Source: Macquaria australasica
Lineage: Eukaryota > Chordata > Actinopteri > Centrarchiformes > Percichthyidae
Assembly (NCBI GenBank): GCA_005408345.1
Contig: SEMN01000046.1
Coordinates: forward strand, 1,878,740 to 1,942,739
Direction of reading: 5' to 3'
Length of the DNA stretch: 64,000 nucleotides
The stretch's first letter is position 1. Each line of letters starts with the position of its first letter. Positions 48,033 through 60,600 of the stretch are shown here, one piece after another. Position numbers and translations under genes: made by a program. The notes below the pieces were generated by a model. The model was not told the DNA's origin. It saw only the letters and a program-made list of their open reading frames with translations, and did no database searches.

Positions 48033-50921
48033 ATCTCCTCTCAGCTCAGCGTCTTTACCCCACAAAGCCGTGACCCAGGGTCAGCTGTGTATGTATGGGG
48101 GATAACACGCTACGCAAGCTTGCAGCAAAGCCTGGTCTAGCACAGGTGCTGTGTGTCAGGTTGGCTGGGGTCTGGATGGGCTCACAGAGATCTATTTCCA
48201 CCTGTGAAGGACGTGACCGGTAGCCATGTGGTTGCCCTTTCTCTTGCTCTTTCTTCCATCTCCATCTCACTCTGCTCTCTCTTCCTCTCTCCCTCCCGTG
48301 CCATCTCTTTGTCTTTGCCCTTGCCTCCCTCCCCTCACTCAGCATATTCAGATGAGGGTTTGGATAATAAAATTTGCTCATGCCATGTCTGACAGCCCGT
48401 TTTCATCAGAGCTTTGTGAAATACATTGGGAGTGTTTGCAGAGGCTTTGAGGTCAGCTGCCTATCAAAACTGAATTGAGTTAAGGGGGGTGTACAGTAAG
48501 GACCAAGAAACGGTGGATTCGTTAGACATTTCAGCATTAATCAAACAAAACAGTACTAAAATATGACCGGTGTTACTTGAATGTACAAACCTTTATTTGA
48601 ATGGTAAATGCTAAATGAAAACAATTACTGACTTTTAGAGGATCATGATAAGGCTGCTCTCCTCTCCTGCCTGCCTCTCCAGAGAGGTCTTTTTTTTTTT
48701 TAAGGCTTTAACTAACTGACCTGTGGGCAGAGCTGACATGCTGCCAGATCTCAAGGTGTGGAGACAGATAGGCGTTGCTTTTAACAGGGGAAGAACAGAA
48801 CATAACAGGAGAGAAAAGGAGAGGTGAACGCAGGTGAACAGGTAGGAAAGAGGAGAGGCAGCCAGGTTAGGCAGGTTTGGTAGTGGGGTGTAGCATACAA
48901 ACATACCAGGAGGGCTGGTCTGAAGGAATGTCATTTGAATGCCTTGCTCTTGTAGAGAGCAACATACTCAATGCATCCTCCAACCACCACCCCCCAGCCT
49001 CACCCCCTGCTGGGTCTCCCTGGCAGATGGAGAAGAGGGAGAGGAGGGTTGGAGGGGGTGGATGCCCTATATGTGTGTTTATGTGCGTGTGTGTTTCGTG
49101 CGTTATTGATGTCTCTGTGATGTTACAGTATTTGCTTGTGTGTGTGTTAATAGAGAAATCGAGGATGGCTTGTTCTGCTGAAACCCCCCTCCCACTGCGC
49201 AGGCTTCAGTCGATCATTTTAATCTCCCCCCACACGTGAGCGAGGGGACAGCCTTTCCTGAAACTTGGCACACACTACAGGGTGGGGTAACCAGCTCAGA
49301 CCGGATTGACAACCTCCCTTTTTAATACTGTTCCCTCGCAGCTTGTTGCGTGTCCTCTTCCTCCTCCTGTGGAGTGTTTCCACAGGGTCTGCTCTGGCAA
49401 GCCCCCCCTCCCCCTTTCCCCTTTTCCTCCACCTCCCTCACTGTCCTCCCCAGCTCTCGACTGACACAGAGTGCACAAGCTGCACAGCCCAGCTCCCAGC
49501 ATGCACTCTGATCTCCACTGCCCTCTGCCTATCTGTCCTCCACGACCTCTTACTTGGCTTCTTGCACGAGTGCACGCACACACACCCGTAGATGTAGGGG
49601 TGTGAAACAGGCACCCAGCCACCTGCACACGCATATATAGTACATAAACATCTTCACTTAGTCATTCCACTTATGGTGTTTTAGCAGGCCAAATGCCTGG
49701 CCACATGCATTAAAATTGCTTTGATCCCCTGTATTTATTCAGTGCCATCAGAAACTAATTTATTACACATTGTCACACTTGTGCTGCTGTACAGCTTTAT
49801 AGTAAATCTTTAAATACACCTGTTGTTCCAGTAGGTTTACTTTAAAATCAGTTCCAAGCAGTTGTGATGACGGCACTGTAGTGTTAGTGTATGGCTTCTT
49901 TCCAGTTACTTGGGACACTCTCTCAAGACTCTTGAGTCCAATGAAAAGGAGTAAAATGTTTGAATTGCCTGTTTTTGCTACTATATTTTTTGGAGCTCCT
50001 TATTTGAGCTACTCCTTACAAAAAAGATTTTGAAAAAGACGTTTAACATATGCAGCAAATGTAAAGCCACTGTGAAGTTCAGTTTCAGGTCAGGCACTCA
50101 TAGAGCACAAAATGACTATCTTAACTTTAATTAATCAGTTTTTGGGTAAAAAACACATCATGGTGAAAGATTTTGATATGGATGGATGTAACTATCAACG
50201 TGTTGGTGTGAAAAATCAGTGGAGAGGTTTTTGCGTTGCCAAGATAGTAATGAATAAAGATGACTTGTTAGTGAATCATTTTAGATTTTATGTAGAGACT
50301 GAAAAAGTCAGTACACAGTTTATTTGGATGAAGCATACAGTATGTATGATGGAGAAAAATAATATAAACACTTCACCTATTTTTGAATGGGTCATGTTAG
50401 TTTGCAGGCCAATTATCAGTATTCATTAACGACCTATGTACTGTATACTGTTGTACAGCAGTTTCAACTTGTTATAGCCATTTGTCATTGTCATTGCAGT
50501 TTGTCTGTGGTTGCCATGATTTTAAGACAGATTTTTGACATTTTCTTTTTTTTTAATCTGAGTTGTCACATCTTGCTTCAAAAGCTCATATATCATAAAG
50601 CTGATTACTAAACCTGTTTTAAAGCTAATAACAATGCTAATTGGCACATGACCTGATATGACCCCACTTTGTCTGTATGTGTGTATTTTGCCTACCCCTT
50701 GTATAATATGAACTGCGTGCCAATCCCTTAATATTTTAATATTTGTCCTCCATGAATGTTTTGTGTGTACTGGATTATGTTCTGAAGCATTCTGGTGTAC
50801 TGACTGTGGTGAATCAATTAATCAATATTCATCTCTCTTTCTTTATCCACATAAAGACTGTCATGAACTGATCTATTATTTTCCTCTTTCCCGTCCCTCT
50901 ATCCAACTCTTGTCCCCTCAG
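41209..50921 (+). other. zbtb7a: Long non-coding stretch, probable zbtb7a intron 1
   Basis: No coding exon could be supported over 9.7 kb. It contains purine/G-rich blocks at 41270-41570, a (GGT)n run near 42219-42243, (CA)n at 42440-42463, (AAAC)n at 45775-45799 and (TG)n at 47996-48029. A GC-richer part lies at about 44.7-45.0 kb and other parts are ordinary. Regulatory elements may be present, but none can be named from sequence alone. Confidence 0.45.
47996..48029. repeat. (TG)n microsatellite
   Basis: A TG dinucleotide run of about 34 bp. Confidence 0.93.
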
Positions 50922-50999
50922 ACAGGCAGACGGACAGACGGCAGGACGGATACACGGGTGGGGGCTGTGCTAGGCGGCTCGGCGGCAGGCTGGTGGAAG

Positions 51000-53900
51000 A
51001 TGTCGTCAGGAGCCGGTGGGAGGGGCGGAAGGCGGCTCAGGGGGACAGCAAGCAGCGGTGGTGGAGGAGGGAGAGGAGGGGCAGGAGAGGCAGAGGAAGG
51101 GCCTGTGGGGATCCCTTTTCCTGAGCACAGCGCAGACATCCTTGGCAGCCTGAATAAGCAGCGGCTCAGCGGCCTCCTGTGTGACGTGCTCCTGGTTACC
51201 CAGGACCGGGAGTTCCCAGCTCACCGCTCCGTCCTGGCGTCCTGCAGCTCCTACTTCCACAAGCTCTTCACTTCAGGGGCCGTCGCTGACCAACAGAATA
51301 TTTACAACATCGACTTTGTGGCGGCGGAGGCTCTGGGAGCATTGCTGGACTTTGCCTACACGGCCACATTGACAGTCAGTCACAGCAGTGTGGCTGACAT
51401 CCTTGCCGCTGCACGCCTCCTGGAAATCCCACCTGTCCAGGACGTCTGTACACACCTGCTGGATACCAAAGTGCTCTCCCCGCCGGTATAAGAACATTAT
51501 AGAACTAGAAGTGACATGTGTTAAAGTCGAATTTAAGCTTTGAGATCAGATTTCATCTGCTCTGCCTTAATGAGTTAGTGAGAGGAGCTCATTGTAAGTA
51601 TTGAATGAATTTACAGCAAAGCACAGACCATCTAAGATACAGAAGAGTTCATGCTGAGTAGATCTGTTGTGGAACTGGAATAATTCTCCTGGTTCAGCCA
51701 CTGAGGGAATGAGGTGTCTGGTCATCATACCAGCCCCTTCATTAAATAGTCAGCATAGTCAAGCTTACATCATGGCCTTTATCAGTCTCTCTCACTATGC
51801 CAAACACACGCCCACAGTCTTGGGGTTAGTTCAACACTTACTCATTCAGAGCCAATAGTGTGTGTGGAAGGACAACATGCTCTTTCGCAGACTACAGACG
51901 CAGCATATCGCAGCTACACTTCAACACGATCAAACGTAGCTGTGATATTCTGTGTCTGAATACATAATGCTCTACATCAAGTGATAATCACAGCTACGCT
52001 TTACTGTGATGATCACATTATGCAGGGCATGTCAAAGACCTTCATGGGCTTCATGGTATTTAATTTCAAAGTGTCCTTACCTGTAGCATTGCAGTTTGTG
52101 ACAAACATAAGTTTTTTTTCTCTTCACAACCCAAGACTTCAACACTTTTTTAAGAAATGCAGAATATACCGAAGTGTATATGGGGCTCTGTGCTGCTTTA
52201 TTGTCGTTCATACCCACACCAGTTAGCAATGTGTTTTGCCAATTAGTTTTTATTTCTTCATTGCACATGCATGTGCTCACGGGCATACTGAGCCCCTGGG
52301 TGCACATCCAGGATACCCAGATAGCGATCTACCCATGCTGATGGGCCTTAGTTTGGTTTTCCTAGTCTTCCTTCACCCTAGCTGATGTGCTTTAAAGAAT
52401 GTGATTTTTAAATATATTTTTTTCTTTTCTACTTTGCTACTGTACTTCTGTCTCTCTCTTTCTCTTTCTCTTCCCCTTTCTTTTTTTTGTGCAAACTTTC
52501 ACCAACTTTAAATTTCTCCTTCACTCCCTCTGTTTGTTCCCTGTCATGTTTCACTAGGCGGGCAGTGAGCGACGAGATGAAGATGAAGATGAGGAGGGGA
52601 AGGGCAGAGGAGGCAGGGAACCGGGGAACCGGGTGCGGGCCCAGGAATACCTGGAGTACTTCCAGAGAGGGGCGCACTGGAGCAGCAGCTGCAGCACGCC
52701 AGAGCTCAGGGACCTGCCCACACACCTGCACTTTAACCACGGTAATGGGGGGGCCCCCAGCAACGGGGCTCCTGCTGTCCCCAGTGAGTACTACTCCCCC
52801 CTGGCCCTCGCATTGGCCCAGGCCCCCACACAGGAGCCAGAGGAAGAGGATGAGGATGAAGAGGAGGACGAGGACGGGGAGGCGGTGCAGGGGAACGGAG
52901 CAAGCCTGGGGTCACATTACTACCCTCCATCCCAAAATGGGCACTTCTACCTTCCCCCTGAGTCTAGGCTGGGGCAGGAGATGGAGGTGGAGGATGGAGG
53001 TAGGGAGGTGATGGCGAGGGATAGGGGCTCTGCCAGTGCCCTCCTGCAGCAGATGATGGACTCCATCGAGAAGCAGAAGGAGCGTGCAACAACCGGGGAG
53101 GAACAGGGAGATGGGGACGACCCAGACATGGAATTTTACTTGAATTATTTTAACAGCTCGCAACATGAGGACACAGCTTCTGCTGCTGTGACACAGGGAG
53201 TGCCGCCGCTCTGGTTATCACGGGGAAGAACAGGCCAAGAGAGAGCAGCAGGAGGAGGAGAGAGGGGGGTTGGAGAGAGAGGCAGCGGGGGTGGAGGAGG
53301 AGGTGGAGGAGAGAGGAAGATGCGCTCTAAGGCCTTCCAGAAATGCCCCATATGCTCCAAGGTCATTCAAGGAGCAGGCAAGCTACCCCGCCACATCCGA
53401 ACGCACACGGGAGAGAAACCCTATGAATGCGCCATCTGCAAAGTGCGCTTTACCAGGTAAGCCCAATTAATGAAGTGACTACCCCATGTCACATGTACTA
53501 ATAGTCTTGGTACTCTTGGCACTGTAGACAAACCACCCAGCAGTGGGAAACACCACAAAGCCAAGAGCAGGAGTATTAGCACTAACCAACTTAGCTTTGC
53601 ATTAAGGAGGTAGCGCAGTTTGTTTACCTTGATCATGGACTGACCGAGTATCCCTAACCAGGTTCTTTTCATTGTAACATTGTAGCCAGATGCTATTCAA
53701 AATGGCATGTAGAATATTCCAGCTCTGAGAGAGGGGGTCAGATGGAGATAAAGATCTGTTTTATTGTGACAGCCTTCATAGCAAAGTCCTGGAAATTTAA
53801 CATAAGGGTCCTATAAAAGAAGGCTGTGGCATGGTAGTGTTATCTAGTGGAGGGCTGCTATAAAGTGCTGTGTTCTGATACAGAGGGGGATTACAGGCCC

Positions 53901-54399
53901 TGGATGGTGCTCTATGTGCTCCAATGCAGTAATGTGAACTTTTGATCTCTGGTTATGTTGATTATTGCCCACGGCAGAATAGTTACACCACCTCCCTCCT
54001 CTCTCTCTGTCACTCCTTTACCTCCCTAATGAAATCTGCCATGTGCTGCTCAGATAAATGTGGCTAGTCTACAGCAAGAGACTTGAGTGCGCATGGTTTC
54101 CTCGTATTTAGGAGTCCTGCCTTTTCCTTGAAATCATTCCTTTAATTAATTAATCAGTGGACTTGTGCTGGAAATAGATGCAGTAGGCTAGAAATACCCA
54201 GAACCTCTGCTGACATGGCAGGTAGGGAAGACCAATCTGAATTTGCCTTCTAGCTATATTCGACGGGCAGTGGGAAGGGGGTATTGTAATCTTAATCCTG
54301 TTTGATCAGGGTTAAGAGTCTGCCTTGCACGGTAATAAATCACTCTGTCCTTTAAATAATTCACCTCTGTCAGTGTGCCACTTTGTTCCAAGGCTTCGG

Positions 54400-54495
<96 letters not shown>

Positions 54496-54643
54496 TGCAT
54501 GCATGCACGCATGTGTGTGTTTCTCCTCACCTATGTACATGTTTCTTTGTTAATTTTTATATTTGGGCCACAGTTTGTACAGACCTGTAAGGGTGGCAGT
54601 GGGTTTATTTGTTTGCTTGTATGACAGCTAATCCACTTACATG

Positions 54644-54696
<53 letters not shown>

Positions 54697-56075
54697 GTTG
54701 TTGTTCAAATAGCGTTGTCTTAACTAGATGTTTAGGAGCCCTCTGCCCTGGGTGTAGAAGGGTGAGATGATTAAGGAGCTAGAGAGATGGTAAGGGCTAA
54801 AGAGGGGAGGGGGGGGACAAGAGTCAGAGGAAGGCCAAGGCAGCCTGATAAAGTTTAGTGGGCGGTGTATCATCGCAAAGTAAAAAATGTTCCAGGATGT
54901 AATGAAATGACATAGTCATAGTTTGGTCTTGTTTTGACCAAAATGTAAATGTTGTAAAACCCACAAATTATCTGAAAGCAAGTCTTCCATATCAGCTATT
55001 TTGACTTGCCTAGAAGTGACACCTACTCTTATACAAAATTCAATCAAATTACAGGCTACAAAATTGATGACATTTTACAGACTCATTTATATTTCCGTAC
55101 TACTCAATTTTGGAATTGTTCAGCTGCAGAGGACATGAAGTCTTCATTTTCTATTCACAAAACACATGCACTGGGATCTGTCAATTTTTATGTTGTCCTC
55201 AAAGAAAAGTTAACAGAAATCGTAAAAATGCCAACTGACACAGTGAACATTGAGCTTTCTCGTCAGTCCGCAGTTGTGCTCTTGTGTGCAATTACACAGA
55301 TAAAGATGTAAAGTTTATGGCTTCTCCTCAGTTGACTCAATTGCCCTCACAGAATAATCCCATTGGAAGAGATCCAAAAGATGGTTGTTTAATACGAAAT
55401 AAAACCATTGAAAACATATTAAGCTGACCACTGTACATGTGATTATTAATAATGTAGTTTGAGTTAATTATGCATTTGTACATTATATTACATTGATTAG
55501 TAACTGAGGCTGAAAAGAAAACCTGAAGCTGGCTGTGTGCACTGAGTATATTCAAATGGGTGTGAGCTGATTCTCTTCTGCATTTGAATGTTTTGTCTGT
55601 GTATTCTGATGTGATCTTGTTTATTTGTCTCCCTCCCAGGCAGGACAAGCTCAAGGTTCATATGCGGAAGCATACAGGAGAGAAGCCTTACCTGTGTACG
55701 CAATGTGGAGCCGCCTTTGCTCACAACTACGACCTGAAGAACCACATGCGCGTACACACCGGCCTGCGCCCCTATCAGTGCTCAAGCTGCTTTAAGACTT
55801 TCGTGCGCTCGGATCACCTGCACCGCCACCTCAAGAAGGACGGCTGCAATGGCATCCCCTCTCGTCGAGGCCGAAAGCCTCGGGTGCGAGAGCCAGGGCT
55901 CCTTGATGCCCCCCTGGGTCTGCTGAACCCCAGCTCCGACACAGGCCCTGGGCCTCGTACCATCAGGGGACGGCGGCGTTCGGAGGCATCATCAGCGGCA
56001 GAGGTGGAGGGGGCTGCTGAAGCCCATGCACACAGTCCTCAGCTGCAGGAGTTGGCAGGGGAGGCAGGGCCCTGA
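51000..56075 (+). CDS. zbtb7a: Zinc finger and BTB domain protein 7A (LRF/Pokemon)
   Basis: Three coding exons join in frame to 606 aa (human about 584): 51000-51485, 52558-53456, 55640-56075. An acceptor at about 50922 precedes the ATG, which has A at -3. Residues 1-33 are a Gly/Arg-rich leader, followed by GPVGIPFPEHS and the BTB domain (about 34-155), with FTSGAVADQQN and DFAYTATLTVS. The linker has EYLEYFQRG, an acidic run near 232-250, LLQQMMDS and FYLNYFNSS. Four zinc fingers follow: C425/C428/H441/H445, C453/C456/H469/H473, C481/C484/H497/H501 and C509/C512/H525/C531. They begin KAFQKCPICSKVIQGAGKLP, near-identical to ZBTB7A, and RRGRKPR follows. The intron in finger 2 is at the family position. 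ZBTB7A is a nuclear repressor; the BTB dimerises and recruits corepressors, and the fingers bind GC-rich DNA. Fish zbtb7 paralogues exist; the linker and synteny favour zbtb7a. Confidence 0.94.
51486..52557 (+). other. zbtb7a: zbtb7a intron between BTB and linker
   Basis: Donor GTATAAG after LLDTKVLSPP, acceptor TTTCACTAG before AGSERRDEDED, phase 0, 1072 bp. The frame hits a stop two codons past the donor, so splicing is required. No other exon is seen inside. Confidence 0.85.
54402..54491. repeat. Long (TG)n tract
   Basis: About 45 uninterrupted TG units, followed to about 54520 by the alternating purine-pyrimidine stretch GCGCGTGCATGCATGCACGC and more TG. Confidence 0.95.
54646..54695. 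repeat. Second (GT)n tract
   Basis: About 25 GT units, 125 bp after the end of the first tract's alternating tail, followed by a short TTG run. Confidence 0.95.
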
Positions 56076-57655
56076 GACTGTGGGGGCGACAAGGACACTG
56101 CTGGACACCATAGTCACTCTGCACCGCCTGTGAGACAGGCCAGTGAACAGAGAGGAGAAAAAACACGCAAAGGCAAACTTTAAAAAAACAAAACAACTAA
56201 CTATTCCTCTATAAACCAAATCAGGGTGTCACAAAAATCTAATCTTTATATTTCTTTCTCCTTTTACTTTAGGAAACGGAGTAGACATGCAAGCACTTGA
56301 GTCGGTATATCTGTTAAAGAGCAAAGAACGCTTCAAATCATGCACCCATGATGTCCACTTTCTGGGCCATTTCTTTCTTTATAATATTAGGGGTTTTATA
56401 CATTGGCATATGTGCTTAGGCAAATGTATGATAGATACAAAGAAATTCTGAGCAACTATGCAGTTGATTTAGATTTGTATTGGTTTTGTCCTCACAGCCT
56501 TCAAGCTCTAAGCAAGGTGTCTATCACGCACCTTCTGGCTGCTGTACGGGTGAAGCGAGGACAAATCCTCCCAGTGAAAACAAGTCTTTTTCTATTCTTT
56601 TGCAGGTCTGAAATGTACAGTTACCATAGAAACAACATTGCCACATTATGGCATATGCAAGGAAAACTCACCACAATTTTGATGCAACAGTTTTTTCTCT
56701 CTAAATGTTCCAGAAAGAATCAGACAAGGGTTTGATTGAAGTGTTACTTTCTCTATAAAATGCATTTTAAGAATCTATGGTTTGTCTTATTGAAAAACAA
56801 ATTGATGTAGAGTCAAATCCACTTTAATGGGGGCTCGTCAATTGCAAGACTAGGGAATATGAGGGGTGGAGGGTTTGTGTTTTTAAAGCACTACCATTGT
56901 CAATGTATCTGTTGGCTTGACTACGTTGCCTCTTATCCCTCACAACCCTGCAATTTCAGCATTTCTGTTTTCCCTTTTGATTTTGTCTTAATTTTTTTGT
57001 CATTGTTCCTTTTTGTTGACTGCTTCGGGTACTTGACACTTTATAATTGTATACATGTATATACAGCAGGTGGTGATATGACATTGGTCCCCTCTTAATG
57101 CTGAGGTGTACTTACCAATCGGGTTTTTCCTCTTAGGCTTGATGTCATATTTCTCACAGAGTGAAGCTTGTGGGTGAACGAAACAAACTGTATGAATGTT
57201 TGATGATGAAAAAAAACAAAAAACATTGAGTCACCAATTTGTCCTAAACTTAACACTTGACATGTATAGTTCCTGCCCAAATGATGATGAGGAGGTCGAA
57301 TGAATGAATGTGCTTAACTTTGTGCAGTTTTTCGGAATCTGTCCTTGTATAGCTACAAGGCGCGGGTAGCATTTAACCAACCGCAGGTTAAAGGAATGGC
57401 AGGGAGCCCGAGTGAGAGAGTGACAAAGAGTACGAAGAAGAGATAGATGAGCACCTTTTTTTTCTATGTTTGCACAGCTTTACTAAAGATATCCAACAGA
57501 GCGAGAGAGAGAGAGAGAGAGAGGTATATTTAAAGGAAGTGGGCTGGTGTTGGGGAGGGAGTGAGAGGAGGTTTATGTATCATGCTTATTCCAATCTTTT
57601 TGCCCTAGGGACCACACAACCGTGAGGCAACCTGTATGATGAAGAGAGCAATAAA
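56076..57655 (+). other. zbtb7a: Probable zbtb7a 3' UTR
   Basis: It runs from the stop codon to an AATAAA at 57650-57655. Open frames here are short and have no family features. The human 3' UTR is also long. The cleavage site is not established and could lie further downstream. Confidence 0.4.
57650..57655 (+). terminator. zbtb7a: Candidate zbtb7a polyadenylation signal
   Basis: AATAAA about 1.6 kb past the stop codon. Other AATAAA motifs occur near 63.06-63.1 kb and 63.89 kb. Confidence 0.3.
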
Positions 57656-60600
57656 TACCTGTCCAAGTTGGGAGGCCAAATAGGAGCGCAGCTGCAGCTG
57701 GTTGATGGGGGAGGGGAACAAGGGAAGGGGAGGGGGATCTCACAATGTCTGTTGCATTCCAAAAAATAATCTCCCCCAGCTCAGCCACGTTTCCAGGCAG
57801 GAGGGGATCAAATCAGGCCTTTTCTCTCCCTCTCTCTCCCTCTGTAGTCCTCTAATGCCCCCGAACCAGCCTGGAGGGGATATTATTATATTAGAGTCTG
57901 GTGTTACTGTGGGTAGGACGCCTGGTGCTGGCAGTTTAGTGTGCGAGTGTGTTTACATGTACGTGTGTTTGTGTACATGTGTGTGCGTGGCAGCCAGGGT
58001 CGCTTTGGCCACATCATCACTGTGTGAGTCAGCCACAGCCTGTTCAAACATGCACCCTGAGCTGCCAGCCCCAATGCACTTTCTCTGCCTCTCTCACACA
58101 CACACACACACACACGCTCACGCTCACTGGGTCCAGGTATCCTGTAGAGAAGGGGGAAACACCAGAGCTGACATATCTGTTTGAATACTGTCAGTGACTC
58201 CATACATCTGGATTTGTTAGTCTTAAAATATCCAAGTTGTGTTATTGTAGTCCAGATCCAATGTTATTTTCCAAACTAGCACATTGAGCCTTTGAGTCCA
58301 GAAGAGAACAAGCGTGTGATTTAGAGCCCCCCACCCCCCACCCTACAATTCCTGCAGTAGTGCTGTTGTTCAACTATCAGTCCTTTTGCACCTTAATTGG
58401 AAAGAGGCAGGTTATGAATGCACTTTGTTACTGAGGAGGGCACTTTTGTCAACGAAACGGGTACTTTGAAGCAAACCAGTTGCAAATGAGATCAGTCCTT
58501 TCGTCTGTCCATGGTGGTGAAGTTGAGCTTTCACTGGTTTTGTTGAGGTTTTGACGACAAGCTGCCAAAAAAAACAGAAATATATGAGTTGAGATCTCTA
58601 AAAGAGAAGCCGGGTGTGTTCAGAAACAAACATGTTGGGTTTTGTGACCTTAAAAAAAAAAGACTAAATTAATCCATGTAACTGATTGCACTTGAAGTTA
58701 GTTGTTAAAAGAAATCTAATGAGTTGTCTTGATGTCTTAATGTAAAGGAAGGGGATAGAAGGAGGAGGCAGACGAAGAAAAAAGGGCACTGTGTGTGTGT
58801 ATGTATGCGTGCATATTTTTTCGTGCATGTTTTGCTGGCTGGCAGGCTGGAGGGTCTCAGGACAAGCTTGGATAAACAACCTTCGTGTCTACCCCATCTG
58901 TTCACCAGCTTCTCTCATAACTACACGTGTTCTCTGAGGAACCACAGTGATAATAGGTCCACGGTACCACAGAAGCAAAAATACCATATTGTTAAACAAC
59001 TCATTGGACAGTTGCTTGTTTACTTCACGGCTCTCTTGGTGCAGATTTGCATAACTCTTCGTTTACCCTTGTTGGTCATTGTCAGGAGTTGGCTGGGTCT
59101 TGAGAGTTTTAGCTTCTATTTTTGCTTCTCTGTTATGATAAAGATGGGGTTTGTTAATGCAGAGTTTGACTCCCACCGGCAGACCGATACAGGCTGGTTT
59201 GTGATCTTTATGTAGTGGTACTTGGTATGGACTTTGTCTTGTTGTGGCAGAAAGTGAGACCTGTGAGCCATCTTAAACACATGTGTCTTTGGACCTTAAT
59301 ATTTCCCCAAAAGTCTTGTGTTGATTAACTAAAGCTTTTTGCCCTCTATCTTAGTCTACTGTAGACTAGAGATGTTGAAAGTATGTCTATAATTTATCCA
59401 GACTGGGCCTCCATGGCTAAGCCACACACAGATGCCCTCCTCTTGAATACATATGCAGAAAAGTGTGTGGAATCGTACAGATATTTACTTGAGTTTGCTT
59501 TCTCTTGCTCTTTGTATCCTTGTGGACAATAGAATCAGAGGTTTAAGGATGTATAGTTTTTTTTCTGTCTACACTCGTTTTTCTTAAAATAACGTGTTGT
59601 GCTACAGCAAATTTTTTTTCTAACAATTTTACGTGGCTGTGCGTGTGTGTATGCGTGTGTGTGTGTGTGTGTGTTGGGGTCATGGTTTTGGGTTGCTGTG
59701 CCAGGAGGGTGGGGTAAATGGGTGCTTGGGTGGGGTTATGGATATAAAGCCTGATAGCACTGGAAATGGTGCTTTAGCTGAGAGAGCAAAAGTTTGCACT
59801 AATGTTAAATCCTTGTCCTGCTTATGGGAGAAGGGCAGGAGACCTCAGAAAGGCCTGCGAGTTTCCATGAGCACAGAGCAGTGTGGTTAATACTCAATGG
59901 TCTCATAAAGAGTCCATCCAACCCCTCCATAGAAATAATCATGTACAGTATATTAAGAAATATACAGACGTCCAACAACAACAAATACCAAAGGAGAAAA
60001 AATGGCTTGCATTCAAGTCATTGGACATTTAAAGCTACCAATCTAATGTTGGATTAATAGAGATTTATTGTTAAGTCTGAAGGCTCTTGAAAAGAGATTC
60101 TGGATGTAACTTTAGATGGAAACTAGAAACGGTGTGATTTGCTCTTTATATTAAGAAATATTCCAAATATACAACATTTAGGCACTTAGAAAGTAGCAAA
60201 GCCTCTCCGAAAACATTTGAAACATTTTGAGTTTGTCCTGGTGTGATGGCTGGGATGTACTGTGTGCAGGTGCCAGAGATATTGAATCCAATTCTTTTTC
60301 AATTTCAGAGATGGGATTTTATCAACGTTTGTCTCATGTTCAGTTAGCTGATGAATAATGATATGAAACGATAATGAAAAAATATTGTTACTGTTAAACA
60401 CTGTTATTTTGATGATTTCAGTTTACTTTCTGAAAAGGTTGAATTGAATAGAAATGTTCTCTAGTTAAAGCAGACTGGGACTTTGTGGCCTTGTCTGAGC
60501 AGCACTAAGCTTGTTGTTTTTATGTTTCCAGACACGCATATTGTGCAGTGTGGGGCTGAGGCTCACTCCCACCAGGTGGACAATGCAAACATCAAGGGCC

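Larger units (their letters stand above)
53457..55639 (+). other. zbtb7a: zbtb7a intron inside zinc finger 2
   Basis: Donor GTAAGC, acceptor CCCTCCCAG, splitting the arginine codon of RFTR. A 2.2-kb intron that includes two long TG tracts. No other gene is seen inside. Confidence 0.9.

Noticed and set aside
50763..50999. Extension of the zbtb7a frame upstream of 51000
   Set aside because: The frame is open, but a good splice acceptor at about 50921 and the lack of similarity before GPVGIPF suggest the upstream part is intron. The ATG at 51000 is the better start.
54254..54624. Open frames of Thr-His or Cys-Val repeats
   Set aside because: They are translations of the TG microsatellite, not genes. 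The regular repeat is also not a CRISPR array, since it has no spacers.
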